A DNA stretch of 64,000 bases. It comes from Phocaeicola massiliensis B84634 = Timone 84634 = DSM 17679 = JCM 13223 (GTDB lineage: Bacteria > Bacteroidota > Bacteroidia > Bacteroidales > Bacteroidaceae). The notes below the pieces were generated by a model, which was not told the origin of the DNA, ran no database searches, and saw only the letters and a program-made list of their open reading frames with translations. The number at the start of each line of letters is the position of its first letter. The first letter of the stretch is position 1. This document shows, one piece after another, positions 53,378 to 62,644 of this stretch. Location: the NCBI RefSeq assembly GCF_000382445.1, contig NZ_KB905475.1:124001-188000 (forward strand). Direction: 5' to 3'. The position numbers and the translations under genes are program-made.

Positions 53378-54295
53378 ATGAAAAGAATCTTTGTATTATA
53401 TGTTGTTTTAAGTATTTGTGCGGCTGCTTTTTCTCAAATAAAGTTTCCGGAAATAAAATGGAAGAGTGATAGTTTGATTTTTATAAGGGAAAAAGAGGCA
53501 TTGCGCTACGGTGTTGAAACATTTGGCGATGGCCTTTATGTGGATTCGCTCATTCATTATCTGGATACAATATGTCATGTGGAACCCCAAGTAGATAGTT
53601 CTGTTTCTGATTCTATTTTTCAGGCAGTTTGGAATAATGATACACTCACTTATCGGGTACGTTCGAAGATATATCGGGGTTATGATTATGATAGTAAATC
53701 GAAAAAGAAATTACGCAATTTAGTGGTAGAGAGTAGAATATATCCTTTTGCCCGTTTTTCTGCCTGTATTGAGAAATTGGATGAGGCTATGATTGAAGTG
53801 TTGAAAGATTCCATGTTGCGCATGGAGTGCCCCCTTCCTATGCTGAAGAATAACTATCAAACTTGTATTTTTTATGCGTTGGATGCTTTATTTCAAACGT
53901 ATGGCATTTATACCGAACCGGTGATTACTCGTAATACTACGTATAGGCGTGAAGAGGAATTGAATGCTTTTTTTGATTACTTTTTAACCTCCACAGCTTC
54001 TTATCCGTGTCGTTATAAGGAAATAAAAAATGTTACTTTTCCCGATAACTGTATCTTAGCCTTTTATAATGGTTATAATCATATCATCCATGCCGTGTTT
54101 TATCGGGATGGGCTGTTCTATACAAAGAATGGCTTATTCTCTCCCATGGTACTTTCTACTTTGCATCCTGTGCTGAAATCCTACAGTCGTTGGGATACCT
54201 CACTGAAAGGATTGAGCAAAGTAGGTAAGCAGTTGAAAAGTGATAAAATAGTTGTATATACCTTGAACAAGAATTTATTCAGAGTAAATAAGTAG
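53378..54295 (+). CDS. Secreted protein with possible Cys/His hydrolase fold
   Basis: 305 residues from the ATG at 53378; signal peptide MKRIFVLYVVLSICAAAFS. In the second half NNYQTCIFYALDALFQTYG places a Cys at the start of a helix and NGYNHIIHAVFYRDG places a His at the start of a strand, followed by FYTKNGLFSPM. This order (Cys helix, His strand, polar residue) is that of papain/NlpC-like hydrolases, but no family is recognised. Preceded by a decayed receptor gene. Hypothesis only. Confidence 0.6.
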   Translation: MKRIFVLYVVLSICAAAFSQIKFPEIKWKSDSLIFIREKEALRYGVETFGDGLYVDSLIHYLDTICHVEPQVDSSVSDSIFQAVWNNDTLTYRVRSKIYRGYDYDSKSKKKLRNLVVESRIYPFARFSACIEKLDEAMIEVLKDSMLRMECPLPMLKNNYQTCIFYALDALFQTYGIYTEPVITRNTTYRREEELNAFFDYFLTSTASYPCRYKEIKNVTFPDNCILAFYNGYNHIIHAVFYRDGLFYTKNGLFSPMVLSTLHPVLKSYSRWDTSLKGLSKVGKQLKSDKIVVYTLNKNLFRVNK

Positions 54296-54444
54296 TTCTT
54301 TTCACAAACCTACAATTACTTTATCATTCTTATCCGTATTTATAGTTTGTAAATTCTGTCATAATATTTAGAAAGACAGGTAGGCTGGGTATGTCATTTA
54401 CTTTAAAAGGTAGAAGAGTTGCGTGTTTGTATAATAATTGCTGA

Positions 54445-54510
54445 ATTACCCTAGAGTAAATAGGCAATTACTGTATAGTAATTGTTTCATTACCCTAGGG
54501 TAGTTTGAAA
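54445..54510. repeat. Array of three 22-bp palindromic repeats
   Basis: TTACCCTAGAGTAA centred at 54452.5, ATTACTGTATAGTAAT at 54474.5 and TACCCTAGGGTA at 54496.5: exactly 22 bp between centres. Each unit starts ATTAC. The array lies between the convergent ends of the genes at 53378 and 54548, where ordinary promoters are not expected. Confidence 0.7.
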
Positions 54511-54547
54511 ATTATTCGGACTGTTTTTTTGTAAAAGCAAATGGTTA

Positions 54548-56050
54548 TTACTTGTATTCTGCCCAGTCAATCAGGCGCATATCACCTTTCTTTGCCAATG
54601 TATCGTGCATTGCCAATGCAGCCGAAATGCAATGAGGGGTCTGCCCCTTTGAAGCCATCTTTACATAATCCCATAGGATATTCTTGTAATCCGGGTGGGC
54701 ACAGTTTTCGATAATGGCATGCGAACGTTCCACCGGACTCTTTCCGCGGAGGTCAGCAACACCTTGTTCAGTAATAATGATATTGACGTCGTGCTCGCTG
54801 TGGTCTTCATGAGATACCATAGGAACGATGGCGCTGATTTTTCCTTCTTTGGCAACGGATGGACAAGTAAAGATGGAAATATAAGCATTGCGGGTGAAGT
54901 CACCCGAACCACCGATACCGTTCATCATCTTGGTTCCACTGATATGGGTAGAGTTTACATTGCCGTAAATGTCTGCTTCGATGGCAGTATTAATAGAGAT
55001 AACACCGAGACGGCGGATTATTTCCGGATTATTTGAAATTTCGGACGGACGCATTACCAGTTTATCCCGGAAGAAATCGATGTCATCATAAATGCCTTGC
55101 AAACATTCATTGGTGACTGTCAAAGAACAAGTACTTCCGAACTTAACGCGTCCCTGACGAATCAAGTCTACCACAGCATCTTGCAATACTTCGGTATACA
55201 TTTCGAAAGCAGGAATTGTCTTATCACGTCCTAGTGCACCTAATACAGCATTGGCAATATTACCTACTCCACTCTGCAATGGTAGGAAACTTGCAGGTAT
55301 GATGCCTCGTCTCATGTCGGCAGCCAGAAAATCAGCTACGTTTTGTCCGATTCGGTCGGTGATGGGGTCTGGCGCTGTAAATGAACGTGCCTGGTCAGGC
55401 ATATTCACTTCCACTACACCGATAATCTTTTTTGGGTCTACCTGTACGTATGGTAGACCAATACGGTCACTTGGTTTGAAGATGGGAATCTCGCGGCGAT
55501 AAGGCGGATCAAGCGGTTCGTACACATCGTGCAGTCCCATGCCGTTCTTGCTATGGGCAGCATTCAGTTCGATAATCACTTTATCTGCCAATCGTGCAAT
55601 GGTCGGAGCAATACCTCCGGCGGCAGTCAGATATACTTTTCCATCGGGAGTGATTTCGCAAGCTTCCAGAATAGCCACGTCTACTTTACCCATGAAACCA
55701 TAACGAACTTCTTGTGCCATTTGTGACAAATGAATATCATTATAAGCTATTTCTCCATTATTTACCGCTTTACGGAAATCAGGATTTGTGGTATAAGGGG
55801 CGCGATAGCGAATAGCTTTTACTCTTGACAGAATCCCATCGGTGGCATCTCCTGTGGAAGCACCGGTAAAAATACCAATTTGGAACGGATTACCTTTGGC
55901 ATGCTCTTCTTCTGCAATTTTTGCGATTTCAGGAGTTATGGCTTTGGGAGTCCCTGCCGGAGTAAAGCCACTAAGTCCGATGTTATAGCCATGTTTTACA
56001 TAGCTGGCAGCTTCGGCTGCTGAAATGATATTAAATCCCATGATATTCAA
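54548..56050 (-). CDS. Acetyl-CoA hydrolase / succinyl-CoA:acetate CoA-transferase family protein
   Basis: 500 residues (an ATG at 56041, MGFNIISAAEAASYV, is the alternative start). Class I CoA-transferase fold: GYNIGLSGFTPAGTPKAI near the start, FTGASTGDATDG, the catalytic-type Glu in FEMYTEVLQD at about 285, and GIGGSGDFTRNA in the second half. Moves CoA between acetate and succinyl-CoA or propionyl-CoA; fits acetate/succinate/propionate metabolism of Bacteroides. Cytoplasmic. A small membrane-protein gene lies upstream with 30 bp between. Confidence 0.9.
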   Translation of the reverse strand: MNIMGFNIISAAEAASYVKHGYNIGLSGFTPAGTPKAITPEIAKIAEEEHAKGNPFQIGIFTGASTGDATDGILSRVKAIRYRAPYTTNPDFRKAVNNGEIAYNDIHLSQMAQEVRYGFMGKVDVAILEACEITPDGKVYLTAAGGIAPTIARLADKVIIELNAAHSKNGMGLHDVYEPLDPPYRREIPIFKPSDRIGLPYVQVDPKKIIGVVEVNMPDQARSFTAPDPITDRIGQNVADFLAADMRRGIIPASFLPLQSGVGNIANAVLGALGRDKTIPAFEMYTEVLQDAVVDLIRQGRVKFGSTCSLTVTNECLQGIYDDIDFFRDKLVMRPSEISNNPEIIRRLGVISINTAIEADIYGNVNSTHISGTKMMNGIGGSGDFTRNAYISIFTCPSVAKEGKISAIVPMVSHEDHSEHDVNIIITEQGVADLRGKSPVERSHAIIENCAHPDYKNILWDYVKMASKGQTPHCISAALAMHDTLAKKGDMRLIDWAEYK

Positions 56051-56080
56051 TGTGTTTTCTGGTTGTTAGTATTGTTGTTA

Positions 56081-56431
56081 TTAATATTTTCGATTGAAAA
56101 TTTCCGAGTAAATAAAGGCCCGTCGTGCTTCTTCGCGTGTGTTTAGCGCGATGCGTTTTTTTTCATCGGAAGGAGTATGTCGGGTATTCTCGTTGGCAAT
56201 TGGTGCTGATAAGGGCTTTTCTTTCTTTTTGCGGATGGGCCGAGGAGTACATTTTATAGGGCGTGGTGAAATAGTCTGCTCCTCTTCCTCCGTTTCTTCT
56301 ATTGTGGGAAACATATCAGTAAGAACTTCACGAGGAGAAGGTGTGCCCGTTTCTTTTTTAGCCTTGGTAATTTGTTGCACAATGGCAATTGCAATGATTA
56401 CCATAAATATTAATACTTGGACAATTTCCAT
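56081..56431 (-). CDS. Small membrane protein with charged tail, unknown
   Basis: 116 residues: an N-terminal membrane helix (MEIVQVLIFMVIIAIAIVQQI) and a long polar tail with acidic (EETEEEEQ) and basic (RPIRKKKEK) stretches, ending IYSEIFNRKY. Common size and layout of Bacteroidales-specific hypothetical proteins. Same strand as, and 30 bp before, the CoA-transferase gene, so co-transcription is likely. Confidence 0.65.
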   Translation of the reverse strand: MEIVQVLIFMVIIAIAIVQQITKAKKETGTPSPREVLTDMFPTIEETEEEEQTISPRPIKCTPRPIRKKKEKPLSAPIANENTRHTPSDEKKRIALNTREEARRAFIYSEIFNRKY

Positions 56432-56629
56432 AGGCTTTCTTTATTTAGTAAATTTGATAATGAACGGTCAAAGTTAGAAAATTATTTTATAACTTCGTTC
56501 ATAAAAGGGCAAAATAAACAAGGAAAGTATAATGTATTGGGAGCTATCCCAAAAAGACTTCGTTTTTCAAAAGTGCTCTTTGGTATCTGTGTCAGAAACT
56601 TCTTTTAAGGAAATGAAACAAAGAAAAAA

Positions 56630-56666
56630 GGAAGAGAACTTCACAGTTGTCTTCCCCTATTTTTTT
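56630..56666 (+). terminator. Intrinsic terminator without a known upstream gene
   Basis: Stem GGAAGA-g-AACT (56630-56640) with AGTT-g-TCTTCC (56645-56655), loop TCAC, then CCCTATTTTTTT. On the plus strand there is no gene between 54295 and this site, so it should end a short untranslated transcript or act as an attenuator. Confidence 0.7.
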
Positions 56667-56682
56667 AACCTAAACCTTAACT

Positions 56683-56781
56683 ATGAAAAAATCTAATGTT
56701 TTTCAAAAGCAAAGATGCAAATTATCTAAATACGTTGGTAACGCAAACGGAGTTTTTTGTTCATTGATTATGATAATTTAA
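56683..56781 (+). CDS. Possible 32-aa small reading frame ahead of miaB
   Basis: ATG at 56683 directly follows the terminator and an AT-rich leader typical of Bacteroides starts. Reads MKKSNVFQKQRCKLSKYVGN and ends LIMII. No family; cannot be distinguished from a chance frame. The 486-bp gap 56432-56917 otherwise contains the terminator and the miaB -7 box TATCTTTG (56887-56894). Confidence 0.25.
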   Translation: MKKSNVFQKQRCKLSKYVGNANGVFCSLIMII

Positions 56782-56917
56782 CTATTAGGGCTTCTAATGG
56801 CTTTTATTATGTCTTTTCGGTCTGAATATCAATCTATAAATATGCAAAAATCAAACAGGATATGAGGAAATTTGCCGGGAACTCAATATCTTTGCAGTGA
56901 ATTTATAAAAAGAGAAT

Positions 56918-58291
56918 ATGATGAAAGAAACAACAGGAGCAGACTTTAAATCTGCAACTGAACAGGAAAACAAGAAACTGTTTATTGAGACGTATGGTTG
57001 CCAGATGAATGTGGCGGACAGTGAAGTGATTGCTTCTATCATGCAGATGGCAGGGTATAGTGTATGTGATGCTTTGGAGGATGCGGATGCTGTGTTTATG
57101 AACACTTGTTCTATTCGTGACAATGCTGAACAGAAGATTTTGAACCGATTGGAGTTTTTTCATTCCATGAGGAAAAATAAAAAAAGAAACCTGATTGTCG
57201 GTGTGCTGGGGTGTATGGCTGAGCGTGTAAAAGAGGATTTGATTGAGAATCATCATGTTGATTTGGTTGTGGGACCGGATGCTTATCTTACATTGCCCGA
57301 CCTGATTGCTGCTGTTGAAGCAGGAGAGAAAGCTATTAATGTAGAATTGTCGACCACGGAAACATATCGTGATGTGATTCCTTCACGTATCTGCGGAAAC
57401 CATATTTCGGGCTTTGTCAGCATTATGCGGGGCTGCAATAATTTTTGTCACTATTGTATTGTGCCTTATACTCGTGGCCGGGAGCGTAGCCGTGATGTAG
57501 AGAGTATCCTGAATGAGGTGCGTGATTTGGCCGATAAAGGTTATAAAGAAGTAACTTTGCTGGGTCAGAACGTTAATTCCTATCGTTTTGAGAGAGAGAA
57601 TGAAGTGATTACTTTCCCGATGTTGCTTCGCACTGTTGCTGAGGCTGTTCCGGGAATGCGTGTCCGCTTTACCACTTCGCATCCTAAGGATATGAGTGAC
57701 GAAACCTTGCAGGTGATAGCCGAAGTGCCAAACGTTTGTAAACATATTCATTTGCCTGTGCAGAGTGGAAGTTCGCGCATATTGAAATTGATGAACCGCA
57801 AATATACCCGTGAATGGTATTTGGACAGAGTGGCGGCTATTCGTCGAATCATTCCCGATTGTGGATTAAGTACAGATATTTTTTCGGGTTATCACTCTGA
57901 GACGGAAGAGGACCATCAGGAATCTTTGTCTCTAGTGCGTGAGTGTGCTTATGACTCTGCTTTCATGTTTAAATATTCGGAACGTCCCGGAACATATGCT
58001 TCCAAACATTTGCCGGATGATGTGCCCGAAGAAGTTAAGATTCGCCGTTTGAATGAAATTATTGAGTTGCAGAACCAACTTTCCGCCGAAAGTAATGCCA
58101 AAGATGTAGGAAAGACATTTGAAGTAATGGTGGAGGGCGTGTCGAAACGTTCGAAAGAACAATTATTCGGTCGTACACAGCAGAATAAAGTGGTGGTGTT
58201 CGACCGCGGAAATCACCGTATCGGCGATTTTGTAAATGTACGCATAACAGAAGCCAGTTCTGCCACACTGAAAGGAGAAGAAGTTTTCTGA
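56918..58291 (+). CDS. miaB: tRNA-2-methylthio-N6-dimethylallyladenosine synthase
   Basis: 457 residues. Adds the methylthio group at A37 of tRNAs reading UNN codons. N-terminal UPF0004 domain with Cys in ETYGCQMNVAD, MNTCSIRDNA and GVLGCMAER (auxiliary cluster), then the radical SAM motif MRGCNNFCHYCIVPYTRGRERSR (CxxxCxxC) and a C-terminal TRAM domain (VMVEGVSKRSKEQLFGRTQQNK). Order and length agree with MiaB rather than the related RimO or MtaB. The FKBP gene overlaps its stop codon. Confidence 0.95.
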   Translation: MMKETTGADFKSATEQENKKLFIETYGCQMNVADSEVIASIMQMAGYSVCDALEDADAVFMNTCSIRDNAEQKILNRLEFFHSMRKNKKRNLIVGVLGCMAERVKEDLIENHHVDLVVGPDAYLTLPDLIAAVEAGEKAINVELSTTETYRDVIPSRICGNHISGFVSIMRGCNNFCHYCIVPYTRGRERSRDVESILNEVRDLADKGYKEVTLLGQNVNSYRFERENEVITFPMLLRTVAEAVPGMRVRFTTSHPKDMSDETLQVIAEVPNVCKHIHLPVQSGSSRILKLMNRKYTREWYLDRVAAIRRIIPDCGLSTDIFSGYHSETEEDHQESLSLVRECAYDSAFMFKYSERPGTYASKHLPDDVPEEVKIRRLNEIIELQNQLSAESNAKDVGKTFEVMVEGVSKRSKEQLFGRTQQNKVVVFDRGNHRIGDFVNVRITEASSATLKGEEVF

Positions 58292-58692
58292 TGGGAAAAA
58301 AAGAAGCATATAAAGAAAAGAACTTGCAGTATTTGCAGGTTCTTTCTACCCGGGCAGATATCTGCTCTTTACCCTGCGGGATATTCTATGAGGTGCTGCA
58401 GGCAGGTACCGGAACGGCTTCACCCACTCTTCGTAGCATCGTTACTGTTCATTATAAAGGCAGCCTGATAAATGGGAAGGAGTTTGATAATTCTTATAGC
58501 CGTAATTGTCCCGAAGCATTTCGCCTGTGTGATGTCATCGAAGGATGGCAATTAGCGCTCCGGCAAATGCATATAGGGGATAGATGGATTATTTATATTC
58601 CTTATACCCTTGGTTATGGAAGTCGTGCCAGTGGTCCGATTCCTGCTTTCTCTACTTTAATATTTAAAGTAGAGTTGCTGAGTATTGCCTGA
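58291..58692 (+). CDS. FKBP-type peptidyl-prolyl isomerase
   Basis: 133 residues, a single FKBP domain. Visible core: GIFYEVLQAGTGT, VTVHYKGSLINGKEFDNSY, the EGWQLALRQMHIGDRWIIYIP segment and LGYGSR followed by IPAFSTLIFKVELL. No signal peptide, so cytoplasmic. Start ATG overlaps the miaB TGA (TGATG), so translation is coupled. A folding catalyst; why it is paired with miaB is unknown. Confidence 0.9.
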   Translation: MGKKEAYKEKNLQYLQVLSTRADICSLPCGIFYEVLQAGTGTASPTLRSIVTVHYKGSLINGKEFDNSYSRNCPEAFRLCDVIEGWQLALRQMHIGDRWIIYIPYTLGYGSRASGPIPAFSTLIFKVELLSIA

Positions 58693-58704
58693 CACGGTTG
58701 GGAG

Positions 58705-58941
58705 TTAGCGGTTGTGTAGTTTTTCTTTTACTCTGTCTTCATAGCCATCACGATATCTTCTTTCGGGCATTACAATCCACAGAATCAGATAGATGATTCC
58801 TCCTGAAAAAGCGGTGAAAATGGTTGCCAAAGCATAAACTATACGCACTGTCGATACCTCCCAGCCGAAATATTCGGCTATTCCTGCACATACGCCGGCT
58901 AACATTCTGTTATTGGAGCGAAGCAGTCTTTTATTTTCCAT
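58705..58941 (-). CDS. PspC-domain protein
   Basis: 78 residues. Short PspC layout: MENKRLLRSNNRMLAGVCAG, then IAEYFGWEVSTVRIVYALAT, then one membrane helix (FTAFSGGIIYLILWIVMPE) and a basic tail. Phage-shock-type inner-membrane protein of the minimal kind seen across Bacteroidota. Converges with the FKBP gene; no psp operon neighbours. Confidence 0.85.
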   Translation of the reverse strand: MENKRLLRSNNRMLAGVCAGIAEYFGWEVSTVRIVYALATIFTAFSGGIIYLILWIVMPERRYRDGYEDRVKEKLHNR

Positions 58942-59080
58942 TTATTCTCTAGAATTAAAGTTAGATATGCAAAAATAGGAAAAAGCAAAATGCATAGTTA
59001 ACTTATACTCTTAAAAGTACTTAAAGGAAAGTCATTGTAATTCATTTTATTTGTTATTTTGCAGCAAATTAGGGTTAAAA

Positions 59081-59977
59081 GTGAACAGACTCAAGATAGA
59101 TACTTGTCCGTTGTGCGGCGGAAAACAGTTAGAACATGCAATAACTTGTACAGATAATTATGCTTCGGGCGAAAAGTTCGAGGTGATGCGGTGCACCCGT
59201 TGCGGCTTTCTTTTTACACAAGAAGTGCCGGTAGAGGCGGAAATAGGCAGGTATTATGAAACTCCCGATTATATTTCACACAGCGATACCAATAAAGGCT
59301 TGATGAACCGGGTGTATCATCAGGTTCGCAAGTATATGTTATCCCGTAAGGCCAAACTGATTAAACGTACGTCCGGGCTGAGTAAAGGCAGTCTGCTGGA
59401 TATCGGAACCGGTACGGGATACTTTAGTAATGCTATGAAGGAACGCGGCTGGCGAGTGCGGGCGATAGAGAAGAATGTCAAAGCGCGTGCGTTTGCCAAA
59501 GAGCATTTTGACTTAGATGTAGATGCGGAAGATGCGTTGGCCGGATATGCTGATCATTCGTTTGATGCAATTACCCTGTGGCATGTGATGGAACATTTGG
59601 AACACCTGAATGAAACTTGGGAAAGGTTGGCAGCCTTGTTGAAGGACAGAGGGGTGCTGATTGTTGCAGTTCCCAATCCATCTTCGTATGATGCGGTGAA
59701 GTATAAGGAATGGTGGGCTGCGTATGACGTTCCCCGTCATTTATGGCATTTCACACCGTCTGTGATGCAACAATTCGGGGTGAAGCATGGTTTTAAACTT
59801 GCCGAACAGCATCCGATGCCATTCGATGCCTTCTATGTTTCTATGTTGACAGAGAAATATAAAGGTAGTCGTTTTTCTTTTCTGAAAGGAATGTGGACGG
59901 GATTGTTGGCTTGGTTTAGCACTTTGGCCAGAAAGGGGCGCAGTAGTTCAATGATTTATGTATTCAGAAAGAAGTAA
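59081..59977 (+). CDS. Class I SAM-dependent methyltransferase with N-terminal zinc ribbon
   Basis: 298 residues from a GTG at 59081 preceded by AGGG; the TTG at 59051 lies in the promoter-like TTATTTTG stretch and is rejected. A zinc ribbon CPLCGG...CTRCGF occupies the first 45 residues. The Rossmann-type methyltransferase follows: motif I LLDIGTGTGYFSNAM, and FDAITLWHVMEHLEHL. Resembles the Methyltransf_23 family often linked to lipid or cell-wall genes. Located 2 bp before ftsX; substrate unknown. Confidence 0.85.
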   Translation: MNRLKIDTCPLCGGKQLEHAITCTDNYASGEKFEVMRCTRCGFLFTQEVPVEAEIGRYYETPDYISHSDTNKGLMNRVYHQVRKYMLSRKAKLIKRTSGLSKGSLLDIGTGTGYFSNAMKERGWRVRAIEKNVKARAFAKEHFDLDVDAEDALAGYADHSFDAITLWHVMEHLEHLNETWERLAALLKDRGVLIVAVPNPSSYDAVKYKEWWAAYDVPRHLWHFTPSVMQQFGVKHGFKLAEQHPMPFDAFYVSMLTEKYKGSRFSFLKGMWTGLLAWFSTLARKGRSSSMIYVFRKK

Positions 59978-59979
59978 TT

Positions 59980-60849
59980 ATGGGAAAGAAATCGACGTCT
60001 TTTTTCGATATGCAGTTCATTACTTCCAGCATTAGCACTATGTTGGTGTTGCTTTTATTGGGTATGGTGGTCTTCTTTGTGTTGTCGGCCAATAATCTTT
60101 CTAAGTATGTTCGTGAGAATATCAGTTTCTCCGTCCTTGTTAGCGATGACATGAAGGAAGCAGATGCCATTAAGTTCCAAAAGAAGTTGAATGCAGAGCC
60201 TTTCGTTAAGGAAACTTATTATATTTCTAAAGAGCAAGCTTTAAAAGAGCAGACAGAGGCGATGGGAACAGACCCTGCTGAGTTTTTGGGGTATAATCCC
60301 TTTACGGCTTCCATTGAGATAAAGTTGAATGCAGATTATGCCAATTCGGATAGTATAGCCTGGATTGAAGAGAAGATTATGGCTAACAAGAAGGTGATGG
60401 AGATTAATTATCCGCAAGATTTGCTGGATGCGGTGAATAGTAATATTCGTCGAATCAGCTTCTTGTTGCTTGGACTTGCTGCACTTCTTACATTGATTTC
60501 CTTTGCATTGATAAACAATACCATACGTCTTACTATATATTCTAAACGCTTTTTAATTCATACCATGAAACTGGTAGGAGCGAGTTGGGGATTTATTCGG
60601 AAACCTTTCTTGGTTCGGAATATATGGATTGGTGTATTGGCGGCTGTAATGGCTGATGCGGCATTAATCGGGATGGCTTATGCACTTGTGAGATATGAAC
60701 CCGAATTGATAGAGATTATTACCCCCATGACGATGTTATTGGTGATGTCGTCAGTTTTTGTTTTCGGTGTGATTATCACCTTTATGTGTGCTTATATATC
60801 AATAAACAAATATTTGCGTATGAAAGCCGGTGCGCTTTATTACATCTAA
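59980..60849 (+). CDS. ftsX: Cell division protein FtsX
   Basis: 289 residues. Four membrane helices: one at about 18-40, then the extracellular domain (residues 45-160, VLVSDDMKEADAIKFQKKL...), then three (about 165-190, 210-235, 245-275). With FtsE it controls septal murein hydrolases. FtsE is not encoded next to it. First of the run ftsX-DUF3098-uppP-truB-queA-folK, a gene order common in Bacteroidota. Confidence 0.92.
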   Translation: MGKKSTSFFDMQFITSSISTMLVLLLLGMVVFFVLSANNLSKYVRENISFSVLVSDDMKEADAIKFQKKLNAEPFVKETYYISKEQALKEQTEAMGTDPAEFLGYNPFTASIEIKLNADYANSDSIAWIEEKIMANKKVMEINYPQDLLDAVNSNIRRISFLLLGLAALLTLISFALINNTIRLTIYSKRFLIHTMKLVGASWGFIRKPFLVRNIWIGVLAAVMADAALIGMAYALVRYEPELIEIITPMTMLLVMSSVFVFGVIITFMCAYISINKYLRMKAGALYYI

Positions 60850-60859
60850 TTAAAAGGAT

Positions 60860-61093
60860 ATGGACAAACAGAAATTTGCCTTTGATAAAACAAATTTTAT
60901 CTTACTGGCCATAGGCATGGCAGTCGTAATTATCGGTTTCCTGTTGATGACAGGCCCTAGTTCTACAGAAGGGTATTTTGAGCCGGATATTTTCAGTGTA
61001 CGTCGAATCAAGGTGGCGCCTGCTGTATGTTTTTTTGGTTTTATTTTTATGATATATGGTATTGTGCGAAAGCCGAAACTAACGAAAGAATAA
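60860..61093 (+). CDS. DUF3098 family small membrane protein
   Basis: 77 residues with two hydrophobic helices (FILLAIGMAVVIIGFLLM and VCFFGFIFMIYGIV) separated by TEGYFEPDIFSVRRIKVAP, the conserved DUF3098 signature. Always found between ftsX and uppP in Bacteroidota; function unknown, presumably envelope-related. Confidence 0.92.
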   Translation: MDKQKFAFDKTNFILLAIGMAVVIIGFLLMTGPSSTEGYFEPDIFSVRRIKVAPAVCFFGFIFMIYGIVRKPKLTKE

Positions 61094-61107
61094 AAAAGTA
61101 AAAGTGT

Positions 61108-61911
61108 ATGGAATGGTTTGAGGCATTAATCCTTGGTTTGCTTCAAGGATTGACAGAGTATTTGCCGGTCAGCAGCAGTGGTCATTTGGCTATCGGATCG
61201 GCTTTGTTTGGAATACAAGGTGAAGATAATCTGACATTTACCATAGCAGTGCATGTGGCAACTGTGTTGAGTACGTTGGTTATTTTGTGGAAAGAAATTG
61301 ACTGGATTTTCCGTGGATTGTTTAAGTGTGAGATGAATGCGGAAACAAAGTATGTATTGAATATTCTTGTTTCTATGATACCTATCGGAATCGTAGGGGT
61401 GTTCTTTAAAGATTATGTAGAGGAAATCTTTGGCTCAGGGTTGCTGATTGTGGGCTGTATGTTATTGGTAACGGCTTTATTGCTTACTTTTTCTTACTAT
61501 GCAAAACCTCGTGTGAAAGAGAATATTAGTATGCGTGATGCGTTTATCATAGGTTTGGCTCAGGCTTGTGCTGTGTTGCCGGGATTATCCCGTTCGGGTA
61601 GTACCATTGCTACCGGCTTGTTGCTGGGAGACAATAAAGCTAAACTGGCACAATTCTCTTTTCTGATGGTGATTCCTCCCATTTTGGGTGAGGCGTTGCT
61701 GGATGGAATGAAGATAGTGAAAGGAGCTGCAGCAGGAACAACGGACATTTCGGTTTTGTCGTTGGTGGTAGGTTTTGTAGCTGCTTTTGCTTCGGGTTGT
61801 ATCGCTTGCAAGTGGATGATTAATATAGTGAAGAAGGGTAAGTTGATTTATTTTGCTATCTATTGTGCCATTGTAGGAGCAATTACGATAGCTTGCTCAT
61901 TGGCAGCATAA
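61108..61911 (+). CDS. uppP: Undecaprenyl-diphosphate phosphatase
   Basis: 267 residues, integral membrane enzyme that removes one phosphate from undecaprenyl pyrophosphate to recycle the carrier for peptidoglycan and O-antigen; overproduction gives bacitracin resistance. Family motifs: [22 protein letters not shown] at the N-terminus and [20 protein letters not shown] in the middle, with the catalytic Glu, Ser and Arg residues. BacA/UppP type. Lies 14 bp after the DUF3098 gene. Confidence 0.95.
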   Translation: MEWFEALILGLLQGLTEYLPVSSSGHLAIGSALFGIQGEDNLTFTIAVHVATVLSTLVILWKEIDWIFRGLFKCEMNAETKYVLNILVSMIPIGIVGVFFKDYVEEIFGSGLLIVGCMLLVTALLLTFSYYAKPRVKENISMRDAFIIGLAQACAVLPGLSRSGSTIATGLLLGDNKAKLAQFSFLMVIPPILGEALLDGMKIVKGAAAGTTDISVLSLVVGFVAAFASGCIACKWMINIVKKGKLIYFAIYCAIVGAITIACSLAA

Positions 61912-61928
61912 CCGTAGGGGTAAGAAGC

Positions 61929-62633
61929 ATGAATTTTAAAGAAGGAGAAGTTTTATATTTTGATAAACCGCTGAAGTGGACTTCTTTTGCAGTGGTCAAT
62001 AAGATAAGATATCACATTTGCCGCAAGTTGGGTGTGAAGAAGTTGAAGGTAGGGCATGCAGGAACGTTGGATCCTTTGGCTACAGGCGTTATGATTATTT
62101 GCACGGGCAAAGCAACAAAGCGGATTGAAGAGTTCCAATATCATACTAAGGAGTATGTGGCTACGCTGCAACTGGGTGCTACCACTCCTTCTTATGATTT
62201 AGAAAAAGAAATAGATGCCACTTATCCCACGGAGCATATCACCCGTGAATTGGTGGAAGAAACATTGAAACGTTTCATAGGCAGTATTGAGCAGATACCG
62301 CCTGCTTTTTCGGCTTGTAAGATTGACGGTGAGCGTGCCTACGATCTTGCCCGAAAGGGAGAGGAGGTAAATCTGAAACCTAAAACGCTGGTAATAGACG
62401 AGATAGAGTTGTTGGAGTGTAATCTTCCTGAGATAAAAATCAGGGTAGTTTGCAGTAAGGGAACTTATATCCGTGCGTTGGCTCGTGACATTGGTGAAGC
62501 TCTGAATAGCGGTGCACACCTTATAGGTTTGATTCGTACCCGTGTGGGTGAAGTAAAACTGGAGGACTGTATGCAAGTGGAGGATTTTCCCGAATGGCTT
62601 GACCGACAAGAAATTGAAGTTATAAACGAATAA
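61929..62633 (+). CDS. truB: tRNA pseudouridine(55) synthase
   Basis: 234 residues from the ATG at 61929; the longer upstream frame overlaps uppP. Catalytic Asp in [24 protein letters not shown]. Further motifs: [54 protein letters not shown]. Lacks the C-terminal PUA extension of longer homologues, as usual in Bacteroidota. Modifies U55 in the T loop of tRNAs. Cytoplasmic; 17 bp after uppP. Confidence 0.95.
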   Translation: MNFKEGEVLYFDKPLKWTSFAVVNKIRYHICRKLGVKKLKVGHAGTLDPLATGVMIICTGKATKRIEEFQYHTKEYVATLQLGATTPSYDLEKEIDATYPTEHITRELVEETLKRFIGSIEQIPPAFSACKIDGERAYDLARKGEEVNLKPKTLVIDEIELLECNLPEIKIRVVCSKGTYIRALARDIGEALNSGAHLIGLIRTRVGEVKLEDCMQVEDFPEWLDRQEIEVINE

Positions 62634-62644
62634 GGAGAGATAAG

